A stretch of 64,000 nt of DNA from Actinomycetes bacterium (GTDB lineage Bacteria; Actinomycetota; Acidimicrobiia; Acidimicrobiales; RAAP-2). How positions within the stretch are numbered: the first letter of the stretch is position 1; every line of letters begins with the position of its first letter. The notes below the pieces were generated by a model. That model searched no databases, had not been told where the DNA came from, and saw only the letters and a list, made by a program, of their open reading frames with translations. Shown here one piece after another: positions 54,910-63,766 of this stretch. The DNA lies in NCBI GenBank assembly GCA_021801235.1, contig JAJYYG010000138.1:24899-88898 (forward strand), read 5' to 3'. The translations under genes and the position numbers were made by a program.

Positions 54910-55959
54910 CTATGGACGGCGCGAGGCGGCCGGGCGCCGCCCGGACCGCCGGCCGCCCGGAGGCGGACGGTCCCCGGCGCCCACCGCCCGGGACATCGGG
55001 CTCTCGAGGTCGCGGGCCATCCGGCGGAGCAGCGAGCGGACGACCACCTGGGTCAGGTGGGCGGTCGTCTGGTCGTCGGGGCCTGCTTCTCCGGATCGCT
55101 CCGGCGGGCGGAGGCGCCCGCTCAGCTTGACCTCGGTCCGTTGCGGGTCGACGGGGGTCGCCCGGAGCACCACGTCGGCGTGCGACGTGGTGCCGCCGGG
55201 TCCGACCCCCTCCCACGAGAGCGTGTAGGCCACCGTTCCCCTGGCGTCCCCGTCCGATGCGTCGTCACCCGTGGCGCCATCCGACCCGGGGGCCGACGCC
55301 ACCCGGGTGATGCAGGTGGCCTGCACCTGCACGGGGGACCACGGGGGGCCTCCCGCGTCCAGGCCGGCCCGCAGCGCGTCGGCCTCCTGGTAGGCCTCCT
55401 CGATCGAACGCCCCATGCGGTCCTCGTGCTGCAGGCAGTCGGCAATGGACTCGATCGCCGCCTCGACGTAGACCCAGTCCTCCACCGGGACGCTCGAGCG
55501 CCCGTGACGGTGGGAGTCCGGCACGGGCCCGGCCCGGCCAAGCTCGATGTCGATGTCGCGGTTGGCCAGGTCGGCGAGGCTGGTCTCCCCGAGGACGCCC
55601 CGCAGGGCATCGGTCGCCGCCCGCCAGGTCTCGTGCAGCGGGCAGACGTCGTCCCACCGGCACGGTCCGTCGCCGAGTGCGCACCGCTCCGCCCGTAGGG
55701 GGCCCTCACCGGCCTCCACCACTTCCACCAGCGGGATCTCCTCGGGGGGTCGGGACAGGCGGTACCCGCCGTCCTTGCCCGCCTTGGACGTGGCCAGACC
55801 CGCCTTCACCAGGTCGGCCAGGATCTGCGAGGCGAAGGTCTGGGGCACGCCCATCTCGGCGACGACCTCGCGGATCTTGCGCGGCTCCCCGCCCGGCCAG
55901 GCCCGGGCCAGGGCCAACGCCGACCGGACCACGTAGTCGCCCCGCTTCGACAATGTCAT
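54910..55959 (-). CDS. Rrf2-family regulator with Cys cluster and long C-terminal extension
   Basis: MTLSKRGDYVVRSALALARA...TFASQILADLVKAGL..KAGKDGGYRLSRPPEEI; Cys-x6-Cys-x5-Cys (CALGDGPCRWDDVC). Confidence 0.88.
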   Translation of the reverse strand: MTLSKRGDYVVRSALALARAWPGGEPRKIREVVAEMGVPQTFASQILADLVKAGLATSKAGKDGGYRLSRPPEEIPLVEVVEAGEGPLRAERCALGDGPCRWDDVCPLHETWRAATDALRGVLGETSLADLANRDIDIELGRAGPVPDSHRHGRSSVPVEDWVYVEAAIESIADCLQHEDRMGRSIEEAYQEADALRAGLDAGGPPWSPVQVQATCITRVASAPGSDGATGDDASDGDARGTVAYTLSWEGVGPGGTTSHADVVLRATPVDPQRTEVKLSGRLRPPERSGEAGPDDQTTAHLTQVVVRSLLRRMARDLESPMSRAVGAGDRPPPGGRRSGRRPAASRRP

Positions 55960-55987
55960 GTTCACAACACAAAGTATATCCGAGGAC

Positions 55988-56016
55988 TTGACGTTGTGAA
56001 GAGAAACTTTTACTAT
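55988..56016 (+). promoter_or_regulatory. Sigma-A/70-type promoter TTGACG-N17-TACTAT
   Basis: -35 at 55988-55993, -10 at 56011-56016, 17-nt spacer. Confidence 0.75.
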
Positions 56017-56025
56017 CTTAGTAAA
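56009..56025. promoter_or_regulatory. Operator-like palindrome TTTACTA-TCT-TAGTAAA overlapping the -10 box
   Basis: Perfect 7-bp arms. Confidence 0.7.
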
Positions 56026-56070
56026 CGTGTAGTGAGTCACTATGAGCGAGAGCCGCAGGAGGAGACGAGC

Positions 56071-57651
56071 ATGACGATCCTGGCGCCACCCGAAGGACCA
56101 CCGGCCGCCGACGAGCCCCCGGGCCTTCCCGACCCGGTCCCCGTCGCCGTCCACTTCCGCCCGCCCCGGCGCGACGGGATGGAGGAGCGCTTCTCGGCCA
56201 CCGATCCGGATCGGAGCTGGGACCTGGCCCGGCATCCCCGGGTGGCCCGGCTGCTCCGGGACCGGAAGCTGCAGTTCCTCCTGATCCTCCCGAACCAGCT
56301 GATCTTCTGGCTGGTCATCATGCTCGGGCTCCTGGGGACGGTCGTCCCCGGACTGAACTTCGGGACGGCGATCACCTGGTACATCTGGTTCTGCCTGGTG
56401 TTCGTGATGATGGCCGTGGTCGGGCGGGCCTGGTGCGCCATGTGCCCCTTCGGTGGCTTCGCCGAGTGGATCCAGCGCCGGACCTTCTGGCAGCGGACCC
56501 AGAAGACCCTCGGCCTGGGCCGCAAGTTCCCCGAGCCGCTCGCCCGCTACGGCCTGATCCTCTCGGTCGGCTCGTTCATCCTCCTCACCTGGATCGAGGA
56601 GTTCTTCAACATCGCGGGACCGGGGAACCCGGCGGCCACCAGCCTGATGGTCCTCGGCATCGTCTCGTCCGCGCTGATCTTCTTCCTGGTCTTCGAGCGC
56701 CGCACCTTCTGCCGGTACGTGTGCCCCCTCTCCGGCCTGATCGGCTCGGTCGGGGCGATGGGGACCGGCGCCGGGTTCCGGACGCGCGACCGCGAGGTGT
56801 GCGTCGACTGCCAGACCAAGGACTGCATGCGGGGCGGTGACGACGGGTTCGGGTGCCCTTGGTACACCTGGCCCGGCAGCGCGGACTCCAACCTGACCTG
56901 CGGGCTGTGCACCGAGTGCTACAAGGCCTGCCCCTCGGACAACATCGGGCTCTTCGTGCAGCCGCCGCTCACCTCGGTGGTGGCACCGACCCGCCGCCGG
57001 GCGGACGTCGCCTGGGCGGTGGCGCTCCTGTGGGGGCTGGTGCTCTTCCAGCAGGTCAACGCCACCAACGTCTACGCCAGCGTGGACGGTTGGCTGACCG
57101 GCATCACCCACATCCGCTACCCCAACCCGATCGACTACCTCGGGCTCATCGGGCTGTTCGCCCTGGCGTTCGCCGGGATCGGCTGGGTCCTGTCCCAGGC
57201 GTTCGGCCGGTCGGACCTCCCGCCGTCCTCCCCGGCGGCCAGCCGGTCGTTCGTGGACCGCACCAGCCGCTTCCGGTCGTTCTTCGTGCCGCTCGCCTAC
57301 GGGGTCATCCCGGTGGTGGGTGCCGACTACTTCGCCCGCCAGCTCCCGAAGTTCTTCAAGCACGCCTCCCGGATCGTGCCGTCGGTCGGTGCGTGGTTCG
57401 GGCACGGGTCCGTCCACTCCACCCTCTACAACACCCGGATGCTGTCCAACCCCGAGATCGTGGCCGTGCAGATCGCGGTGATCGGGCTCGGCACCGTGGC
57501 GGCGCTGTGGGCCACCTGGAAGATCGCCGGTCGGGACCTGGTCCCGGTGGCGTCCCACCCGGTCGGGGCGCGGGTGGCCACGCTCGGTGTGGTCCTCGGC
57601 TTCGGGGTCCTCGCCAGTGTCCTCTACGTGATCATGCACGCGGCGTCGTGA
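56071..57651 (+). CDS. Membrane-bound 4Fe-4S polyferredoxin (NapH/CcoG/NosR-C-terminal-like)
   Basis: Several TM helices; Cys motifs CAMCPFGG, CRYVCPLSG, CVDCQTKDC, CGLCTECYKACP; SD aggagg. Confidence 0.85.
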   Translation: MTILAPPEGPPAADEPPGLPDPVPVAVHFRPPRRDGMEERFSATDPDRSWDLARHPRVARLLRDRKLQFLLILPNQLIFWLVIMLGLLGTVVPGLNFGTAITWYIWFCLVFVMMAVVGRAWCAMCPFGGFAEWIQRRTFWQRTQKTLGLGRKFPEPLARYGLILSVGSFILLTWIEEFFNIAGPGNPAATSLMVLGIVSSALIFFLVFERRTFCRYVCPLSGLIGSVGAMGTGAGFRTRDREVCVDCQTKDCMRGGDDGFGCPWYTWPGSADSNLTCGLCTECYKACPSDNIGLFVQPPLTSVVAPTRRRADVAWAVALLWGLVLFQQVNATNVYASVDGWLTGITHIRYPNPIDYLGLIGLFALAFAGIGWVLSQAFGRSDLPPSSPAASRSFVDRTSRFRSFFVPLAYGVIPVVGADYFARQLPKFFKHASRIVPSVGAWFGHGSVHSTLYNTRMLSNPEIVAVQIAVIGLGTVAALWATWKIAGRDLVPVASHPVGARVATLGVVLGFGVLASVLYVIMHAAS

Positions 57652-57665
57652 GCCAGAAGGAGCCA

Positions 57666-59912
57666 ATGATGACTGTCCTCGACATCCCCACCCACGGCGT
57701 GTCCTCCGATGCGTCCCCCCATGTGCAGGTCCTGACCGACCGGTGCGCCGGCTGCCAGGAGTGCTCGGTCCGGTGCCCCACCGGGGCCATCACCCTCGAC
57801 GCGGAGACCTGGACGGTGCTCGCCGACGACGCGGCCTGCGTCGGCTGCCGCCAGTGCGTCCGGACCTGCCCGTTCTCGGCGATCACCGTGGACGGCCCCG
57901 TCCTGGTGGAGCCGAGGGTGCAGCTGAGCCAGCACCACCCCGAGCACCTGCTGGCCGACCGGACCGAGACCCGTACCGGCATCGGATCGTGGGCGGAGGC
58001 GCTGGCCGAAGCGGCCCGCTGCCTCGACTGCCCCGACCCGACCTGCGTCCGCGGCTGCCCGGCCCACAATGACATCCCGGGGTTCATCCGGTCCATCCGG
58101 GCCGGCGACCTCGATCAGGCGCACGAGGTGCTGCGACGGACGAGCGTCCTCCCGGACATCTGCTCACGCGTGTGCGACCAGGCTGTCCAGTGCGAAGGGG
58201 CCTGCACCTGGTCGCTGGGTGATTCGGTCCCGGTCGCCATCGGAGCGCTCGAGCGGTTCATCTGCGACAACGCTCCGGTCCCCGGGTTCGACCAGGTGGG
58301 GACCGCGGCGGCCGGCATGGAGGTGGCCGTGGTCGGGTCGGGGCCTGCCGGGATCGGTGCCGCGGCCGAACTGGTCGCCGCCGGCGCCTCGGTGACGGTC
58401 TACGAGCGGGACGACGAGCCGGGCGGGCTGCTGCGGTGGGGGATCCCCGACTTCACGCTCCCGGACGCGCTGGCACGCCGGCCCTGGGACGTGCTGACCG
58501 CGGCGGGGGTCGACCTGCGGCTCGGGCATCCCATCGCCGAGGCAGAGGTCGCCGAGCTCAACGGGCACTACGACGCGGTGGTGGTGGCCGCCGGTGCCTC
58601 GATGCCCCTTCGGCTCCCGGTCGGCGGCGCCGAGCTCGACGGAGTCTGGGACGCCACCCGGTTCCTCAACGAGGCGCATGCGGCGCTGGCCGGGGGAGCG
58701 GGTCTCGACGTGCTGCGCCGGCTGCCCGCCACCGGGTCGGGCATGTCCGGGACGCCGGGCGGAGACACGGACGGCGCGGACGGTCCCACCGTCCTCGTCC
58801 TCGGGGCCGGGAACACCGCCATGGACGTGGCCCGGAGCGCCCGCCGGATGGGCGCCCGCGCCATCTGCGTGGACTGGATGGACCGCCGGTTCGCTCCCGT
58901 ACGGCCCGACGAGCTGGAGGAGGCGGCCGCCGAGGGGGTGGACGTCCGGTTCTCGACCACCCTCGAGCGGTTGGAGGGGGAGGACGGCCGGGTGGCCGTC
59001 GCCCACCTCGCCCGTACCCGCCAGGAGTCGGCGGGGGAGCGTCCCGAGGTCGTGGCGGGTCTGGGCGTCGCCGAGCATGTCGACCTGGTGGTGATGGCCA
59101 TGGGGTACCGCATCGTCCCCGAGCTGGTCGAGTCGGTCGGCGGCGTGCCGGTCTCGAAGTCGGTGGGCGGCGTGCCCGACCGCCGGTGGCAGGGGAGCGG
59201 CATCCTGGCCAACACGGCCCCGGAGTTCGCCCGCCATCAGCCGGTCGGGAAGCTGGCCATCGGGCGTGAGCACGCAAGGGTGGTCGCCGGACTGGCCCGT
59301 CAGGACCGGGTGTGGGTGGCCGGCGACGCCCTGGTCGGTCCGTCCACCGTGGTCGAAGCCATGGCCCAGGGGAAGCACGCCGCCGAGGCGATCGTCCACC
59401 ACCAGCCCCGCCGGCCCGGGCACGGGGAGCGGGCGCTGGCCCGGGTGCTGGTGGCGGTGGAGAGCCGCAGCGGCACCACCGCCCGATGTGCGCGGCAGCT
59501 CGCCGAGGCGATCTCCGGGCGCAGCGCCCCCGAGGCGGGCGAGGCCGGACCGGAGGCGGAGGTGCGGGTGCTGCCGATCGACAAGGTGGGGGTCGCCGAG
59601 CTGGCCTGGGCCGACGCCCTGGTGGTGGGGAGCTGGGTCGAGGGCCTGGTGGTGGCCAAGGTCGGTCCGGCCCGCGCCACCCGCTCGTGGCTGGCGGCGC
59701 TGCCGCCCCTGGCCGCCATGCCGGTGGCGCTGTTCTGCACCTATGCGGTGTCGCCGGGTGGCACGTTGGCGGCGATGCGGGCCGAGGTCGAGGCGCACGG
59801 CGGGCAGGTGGTGGTGGAAGAGGCGATCTCGCGTCGCCAGGCGTCGCGCTCCGAGCCGCCTTCCGGCATCGCCCGGCTCGCGGCCGGCCTGGCGGGTGAC
59901 CCGGCTTCGTAG
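57666..59912 (+). CDS. Fusion of 2[4Fe-4S] ferredoxin, GltD/NfnB-like FAD-NAD(P) oxidoreductase and flavodoxin-like domain
   Basis: CAGCQECSVRCP and CVGCRQCVRTCP; CLDCPDPTCVRGCPAHNDIPGFI; VVGSGPAGIGAA, GAGNTAMDVARSARRMGA, VAGDALVGPSTVVEAMAQGKHAA; LVAVESRSGTTARCARQLAEAI flavodoxin P-loop. Confidence 0.85.
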   Translation: MMTVLDIPTHGVSSDASPHVQVLTDRCAGCQECSVRCPTGAITLDAETWTVLADDAACVGCRQCVRTCPFSAITVDGPVLVEPRVQLSQHHPEHLLADRTETRTGIGSWAEALAEAARCLDCPDPTCVRGCPAHNDIPGFIRSIRAGDLDQAHEVLRRTSVLPDICSRVCDQAVQCEGACTWSLGDSVPVAIGALERFICDNAPVPGFDQVGTAAAGMEVAVVGSGPAGIGAAAELVAAGASVTVYERDDEPGGLLRWGIPDFTLPDALARRPWDVLTAAGVDLRLGHPIAEAEVAELNGHYDAVVVAAGASMPLRLPVGGAELDGVWDATRFLNEAHAALAGGAGLDVLRRLPATGSGMSGTPGGDTDGADGPTVLVLGAGNTAMDVARSARRMGARAICVDWMDRRFAPVRPDELEEAAAEGVDVRFSTTLERLEGEDGRVAVAHLARTRQESAGERPEVVAGLGVAEHVDLVVMAMGYRIVPELVESVGGVPVSKSVGGVPDRRWQGSGILANTAPEFARHQPVGKLAIGREHARVVAGLARQDRVWVAGDALVGPSTVVEAMAQGKHAAEAIVHHQPRRPGHGERALARVLVAVESRSGTTARCARQLAEAISGRSAPEAGEAGPEAEVRVLPIDKVGVAELAWADALVVGSWVEGLVVAKVGPARATRSWLAALPPLAAMPVALFCTYAVSPGGTLAAMRAEVEAHGGQVVVEEAISRRQASRSEPPSGIARLAAGLAGDPAS

Positions 59913-60048
59913 TGGATCCGGGGCGGCCGGCCGGGTGGGCGGCGGCGACGGGCCCGGGTCAGACTGGGCCCGCCGGACCGGGTGAACGGATGCGAGGGCT
60001 GCCTCGCCCGGACCCCGGCCGGCATGCCCCCCGAACGAAAGGCCCGTG

Positions 60049-61296
60049 ATGCCCTACGAGTTCACCGAGCACGGTCTGGCGGTGCGAGAGGCCGTCGCCC
60101 AGTTCATGCGCGAGCACGTCTACCCGAGCGAGGAGACCTACTACGCCCAGCTGGCGGACCTCGGTCCCGACGGTCATCCGGCGGTGCTGGACGTCTTGAA
60201 GTCGAAGGCGCTCCAGAGGAACCTCTGGAACCTCTTCCTCCCGGATCTCCAGCCCGGCGACCCCGGCATCCGGCTGTCCAACCTCGACTACGCGCCGATC
60301 TCGGAGATGCTGGGCGCCGTCCCGTTCGCGTCCGAGGCGCTCAACTGTGCGGCCCCCGACACCGGGAACATGGAGATCCTCAACCTCTACGGCTCCGACC
60401 GGGTCAAGGAGCGTTGGCTGACCCCGCTGCTGGAGGGGGAGATCCGGAGCGCCTTTTCGATGACCGAGCCGGACGTGGCCTCGTCGGACGCCGCCAACAT
60501 CGGACTGACCATGGAGCGCGACGGCGACTCCTATGTCCTGAACGGCCGCAAGTGGTTCAGCTCCGGGGCCCGCTCCGAGCGCTGCAAGGTCCTCATCGTC
60601 ATGGGCAGGAGCAACCCGACGGCGGCACGCCACCGCCAGCACTCGATGATCGTGGTCCCCAAGGACACGCCCGGCGTGTCGTTGGGGATGGATCCACACG
60701 TCTTCGGGTACTCGGAAGCGGGCGGGCACCCCGAGGTCATCTACCGGGACGTCCGGGTGCCGGCCGACAACCTCCTCGGTGAGGAGGGCGGGGGGTTCGC
60801 CATCGGGCAGGCCCGGCTCGGTCCCGGGCGCATCCACCACTGCATGCGGTCGATCGGGGTGGCCGAACGCGCCCTCGGCCTGATGGTGACCCGCTCCCTG
60901 GAGCGCACCACGTTCGGGTCGAGCCTGGCCCACAAGGGGGTCATCCAGGACTGGATCGCCGAGTCGCGCATCGAGATCGACATGGCCCGCGAGTACGTGC
61001 TCCATGCGGCCCAGCTGATGGACACGGTGGGCAACAAGTCGGCGGCCGCCGAGATCGCCGGGATCAAGGTCGCCATCCCGTCGATGGCGCTCAAGGTGGT
61101 GGACCGGGCGATCCAGGTCCACGGTGCGGCCGGGGTGACCCAGTTCTTCCCCCTCGCCCAGATGTACGCGGGCCTGCGGACGCTCCGGCTCGCGGACGGC
61201 CCCGACGAGGTGCACAAGATGACCATCGCCCGGAGGGAGATCCTCCGCCACCATCCCGGCTTCCGGATGGACCCGTCGGCCGCCCCCCGCCAGTAG
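60049..61296 (+). CDS. Acyl-CoA dehydrogenase
   Basis: SMTEPDVASSDAANI, NGRKWFSSGA, RTTFGSSLAHKGVIQDWIAES, HGAAGV. Confidence 0.93.
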   Translation: MPYEFTEHGLAVREAVAQFMREHVYPSEETYYAQLADLGPDGHPAVLDVLKSKALQRNLWNLFLPDLQPGDPGIRLSNLDYAPISEMLGAVPFASEALNCAAPDTGNMEILNLYGSDRVKERWLTPLLEGEIRSAFSMTEPDVASSDAANIGLTMERDGDSYVLNGRKWFSSGARSERCKVLIVMGRSNPTAARHRQHSMIVVPKDTPGVSLGMDPHVFGYSEAGGHPEVIYRDVRVPADNLLGEEGGGFAIGQARLGPGRIHHCMRSIGVAERALGLMVTRSLERTTFGSSLAHKGVIQDWIAESRIEIDMAREYVLHAAQLMDTVGNKSAAAEIAGIKVAIPSMALKVVDRAIQVHGAAGVTQFFPLAQMYAGLRTLRLADGPDEVHKMTIARREILRHHPGFRMDPSAAPRQ

Positions 61297-61664
61297 CGGG
61301 CGGCCGTGCTCCGGGGCCGGAGGGACGAGGGCGGCGGGCCGGCCAGGCGGCCAGGCGAACTCCAGCGCGGCCGGCGCCCGTGCGCGCCGGGGCGAGGCGG
61401 TGATGGTGGCCTGCAGTTCGGCCAGCCGGGCGCGCACGGGCGAGCACCAGACCCACTTGCCTCTGCGGTCGTGGCCAACGTGATGTTGTCCCGGGCGGCG
61501 ATCTCGATCTCCACCAGGCACCGGGCCTCCGGGTCGCGGCGGGACTCCGGGGTGGTCGCCACCGCTGGCCTCGTCCTGGTCACCTTCGCGCCGGCCCGGT
61601 CCGGGCGGTCTCATCTGGCCCCGGCGGTGGGGGCCTCCACCAGCTCCACCAGCTCCACCAACTT

Positions 61665-61814
61665 CGCAACCCGGCCATCACCGTCGGCCGCATGTTCTCC
61701 AACTCGTTCGCCGGCATCGCCCCGTCGTCGGCCCCCGGCTTCATCTCCGCCCACATCGTCGGCGGCATCCTGGCCTACGGGCTGGACAGAGGGTTGTACC
61801 CCGGCATGGCAGCC
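61665..61814 (+). pseudogene. C-terminal remnant of an aquaporin/MIP-family channel
   Basis: RNPAITVGRMFSNSFAGIAPSSAPGFISAHIVGGILAYGLDRGLYPGM; NPA motif; no upstream channel sequence recognised. Confidence 0.65.
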
Positions 61815-61934
61815 GTCCGAAGCAGCCGACGTCATCGAGCCGCATGTGCGGGCTGGGAGCGACCTCGGGACCCACTGAACCGGCTCGTCGCCGGCTCGCC
61901 CCCCATCTCCTCATCGACGGAAGGGAACACGATC

Positions 61935-62120
61935 GTGCACCTCATCGCTGTCGGCGGCAGTGGCGCCGGAATCAGTGCAGCGCTCCGCGCCCGGGAGGTC
62001 GATCCCGGTGCCGAGGTCACCGTCGGCGCCGACGCCTCTCCCAACTGCTCGATCTGCGGGATCCCGTACTCCGTCTCCGGCAAGGTGAGCCACCGGCAGG
62101 CTGGAGTCGGCACGGTCTGA
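61935..62120 (+). pseudogene. N-terminal remnant of an FAD-dependent pyridine nucleotide-disulfide oxidoreductase
   Basis: VHLIAVGGSGAGISAALRAREVDPGAEVTVGADASPNCSICGIPYSVSGKV then stop. Confidence 0.65.
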
Positions 62121-62189
62121 GTCGGCAGGGTCTGAGGGACATCCACCACAAGGCGCGCCGCACCGGAGAGGATGCTCATCTTGGAGACC

Positions 62190-62489
62190 ATGGAACGGAA
62201 CGACCGTTGCCGTCACTGCCGGTCGCACGCCCCGGAGTGCAAGTCGCAGATCGTGGACCGGGGATGGATGACGCAGTTCCCCGCCGCTGCGATCGCGGTG
62301 CGCAACCTCGAGATCGTCGAAGCCTTGGAGGCACGACATGCCGAGAACGAGCGCAGGATCGGCGCAGGTCTTCCGCCGCGGACCCGACGGCGGCGCGCGA
62401 TGCCCGGTGACCCCGTGACCGCCCGGTCGGCGGCCATGACGCCGCAGATCGGACTGACAATCGCAACACGGGCCGTCACAGCCGGCTGA
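62190..62489 (+). CDS. Short hypothetical ORF
   Basis: MERNDRCRHCRSHAPECKSQIVDRGWMTQF...; lies in a decayed region. Confidence 0.25.
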   Translation: MERNDRCRHCRSHAPECKSQIVDRGWMTQFPAAAIAVRNLEIVEALEARHAENERRIGAGLPPRTRRRRAMPGDPVTARSAAMTPQIGLTIATRAVTAG

Positions 62490-62678
62490 CGCCATGCCGT
62501 CAGCCCGAAACGTGAAACGGGTCCTCACTGCAACGGGAAGACCCCACGGGTGGAGGTGAGCGGACACCATATGAACCGCTACCCCACGATCATCGGCCCA
62601 CCGATGAACCTTGGAGAGCGAACAGGTTCCGAGAAGGACAGCGGACAGCTGACCTGCTCCGTGGTCGAAGACGAGACT

Positions 62679-62695
62679 GTAGCACGCGTTGCTAC
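62679..62695. promoter_or_regulatory. Operator-like palindrome GTAGCA-CGCGT-TGCTAC at the antitoxin start
   Basis: Perfect 6-bp arms, ends 1 nt before ATG 62697. Confidence 0.65.
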
Positions 62696-62696
62696 G

Positions 62697-62960
62697 ATGA
62701 GCCCCGTGACGCGAGACATCACGCAGAGGCAGCTCAGGAACGACAGCGGCGAGATCATGCGGGGATTGGACCGGGGTGAGACCTTTGTCGTCACGCGGCA
62801 TGGTGTGCCAGTTGGGGAGCTGACCCCGTTGAGGCGCCACCGGTTCGTGAATGCCGACACAGCGATTGCAATGTTCCGGGGCGCACCGAGTGTCGATTTG
62901 GCCCGGCTTCGCACCGATCTCGACAGTGTCGCATCACAGGACCCCAGCCCCCGTGCTTGA
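62697..62960 (+). CDS. Phd/YefM-type antitoxin
   Basis: TQRQLRNDSGEIMRGLDRGETFVVTRHGVPVGELTPL; overlaps PIN toxin. Confidence 0.85.
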   Translation: MSPVTRDITQRQLRNDSGEIMRGLDRGETFVVTRHGVPVGELTPLRRHRFVNADTAIAMFRGAPSVDLARLRTDLDSVASQDPSPRA

Positions 62961-63366
62961 CGCACCGCGGGCCCAGCGCGGGATCATCGACACTTCCGTA
63001 GTCATCGACCTCGAACAATTGGAGGCAGCCCAGCTTCCCCTCGAGTTGGCCGTCAGCGCGATCACCATGGCGGAGCTCGCCGCCGGGCCCCATGCCACGG
63101 CCGACGTCGAAGAGCGGGCGCGTCGACAGGATCGACTCCAACGCGCGGAGGCAGCGTTCGATCCTCTCCCCTTCGACGGGGAGGCGGCTCGCGCCTACGG
63201 GCGGATCTATGCGGCCCAACTGGCATCAGGGCGTAAGGCTCGAGGCACCCGCGCAGTCGATCTCTTGATTGCGGCGACGGCCTGTGCCGCGGATCTGCCG
63301 ATCTACACCCGCAATCCGGACGACTTCCAACATCTCCAGGGGCTTGTCGATGTCATCACCGTCTGA
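62953..63366 (+). CDS. PIN-domain (VapC-type) toxin
   Basis: GIIDTSVVIDLE, ITMAELAAGP, AVDLLIAATACAADLPIYTRNPDDF; GTG start. Confidence 0.9.
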   Translation: MLDAPRAQRGIIDTSVVIDLEQLEAAQLPLELAVSAITMAELAAGPHATADVEERARRQDRLQRAEAAFDPLPFDGEAARAYGRIYAAQLASGRKARGTRAVDLLIAATACAADLPIYTRNPDDFQHLQGLVDVITV

Positions 63367-63462
63367 CCGGCCGGCTCATCGCCGAGCGGTTCGAGTGGAC
63401 GAGAGGTGTGGACCTTCGGGGACACAATGAGAACCCGATAGCCAACGGTCTGCCATTTACGC

Positions 63463-63479
63463 TATAATCATGTACATGA
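63463..63479 (+). promoter_or_regulatory. TATAAT -10 box overlapped by perfect palindrome TCATGTACATGA (TGTACA core)
   Basis: TATAAT 63463-63468; TCATGTACATGA 63468-63479. Confidence 0.7.
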
Positions 63480-63766
63480 CGACCATCCCCGTCGCCGATG
63501 CTCGAGCGAATCTCTCGAAACTGATCGATGAAGCCAGCACCACTCACGAACGGTTCGAGATAACACGCAACGGGCGGCGGGCGGCCGTGCTCATCGGTGC
63601 TGACGACTTCGACGCTATGAGCGAGACCATCGCCGTGCTTTCCGATCCAGCCCTCCTGCGCTCCCACGAGGAAGGCCGCCGAGCCCTCCGCGAGGGGGAC
63701 GTGCTCGACCGCGAGCAGCTCGCCAAGGCCATGATGGACGCAGGTCGGCGTGTCGACGGCGGATGA
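63476..63766 (+). CDS. YefM/Phd-type antitoxin
   Basis: TTIPVADARANLSKLIDEASTTHERFEITRNGRRAAVLIGADDFDAM. Confidence 0.88.
   Translation: MTTIPVADARANLSKLIDEASTTHERFEITRNGRRAAVLIGADDFDAMSETIAVLSDPALLRSHEEGRRALREGDVLDREQLAKAMMDAGRRVDGG

Noticed and set aside
61306-61640. Possible gene fragments upstream of the aquaporin relic
   Set aside because: No frame gave a recognisable family; may be decayed coding sequence but unsupported.
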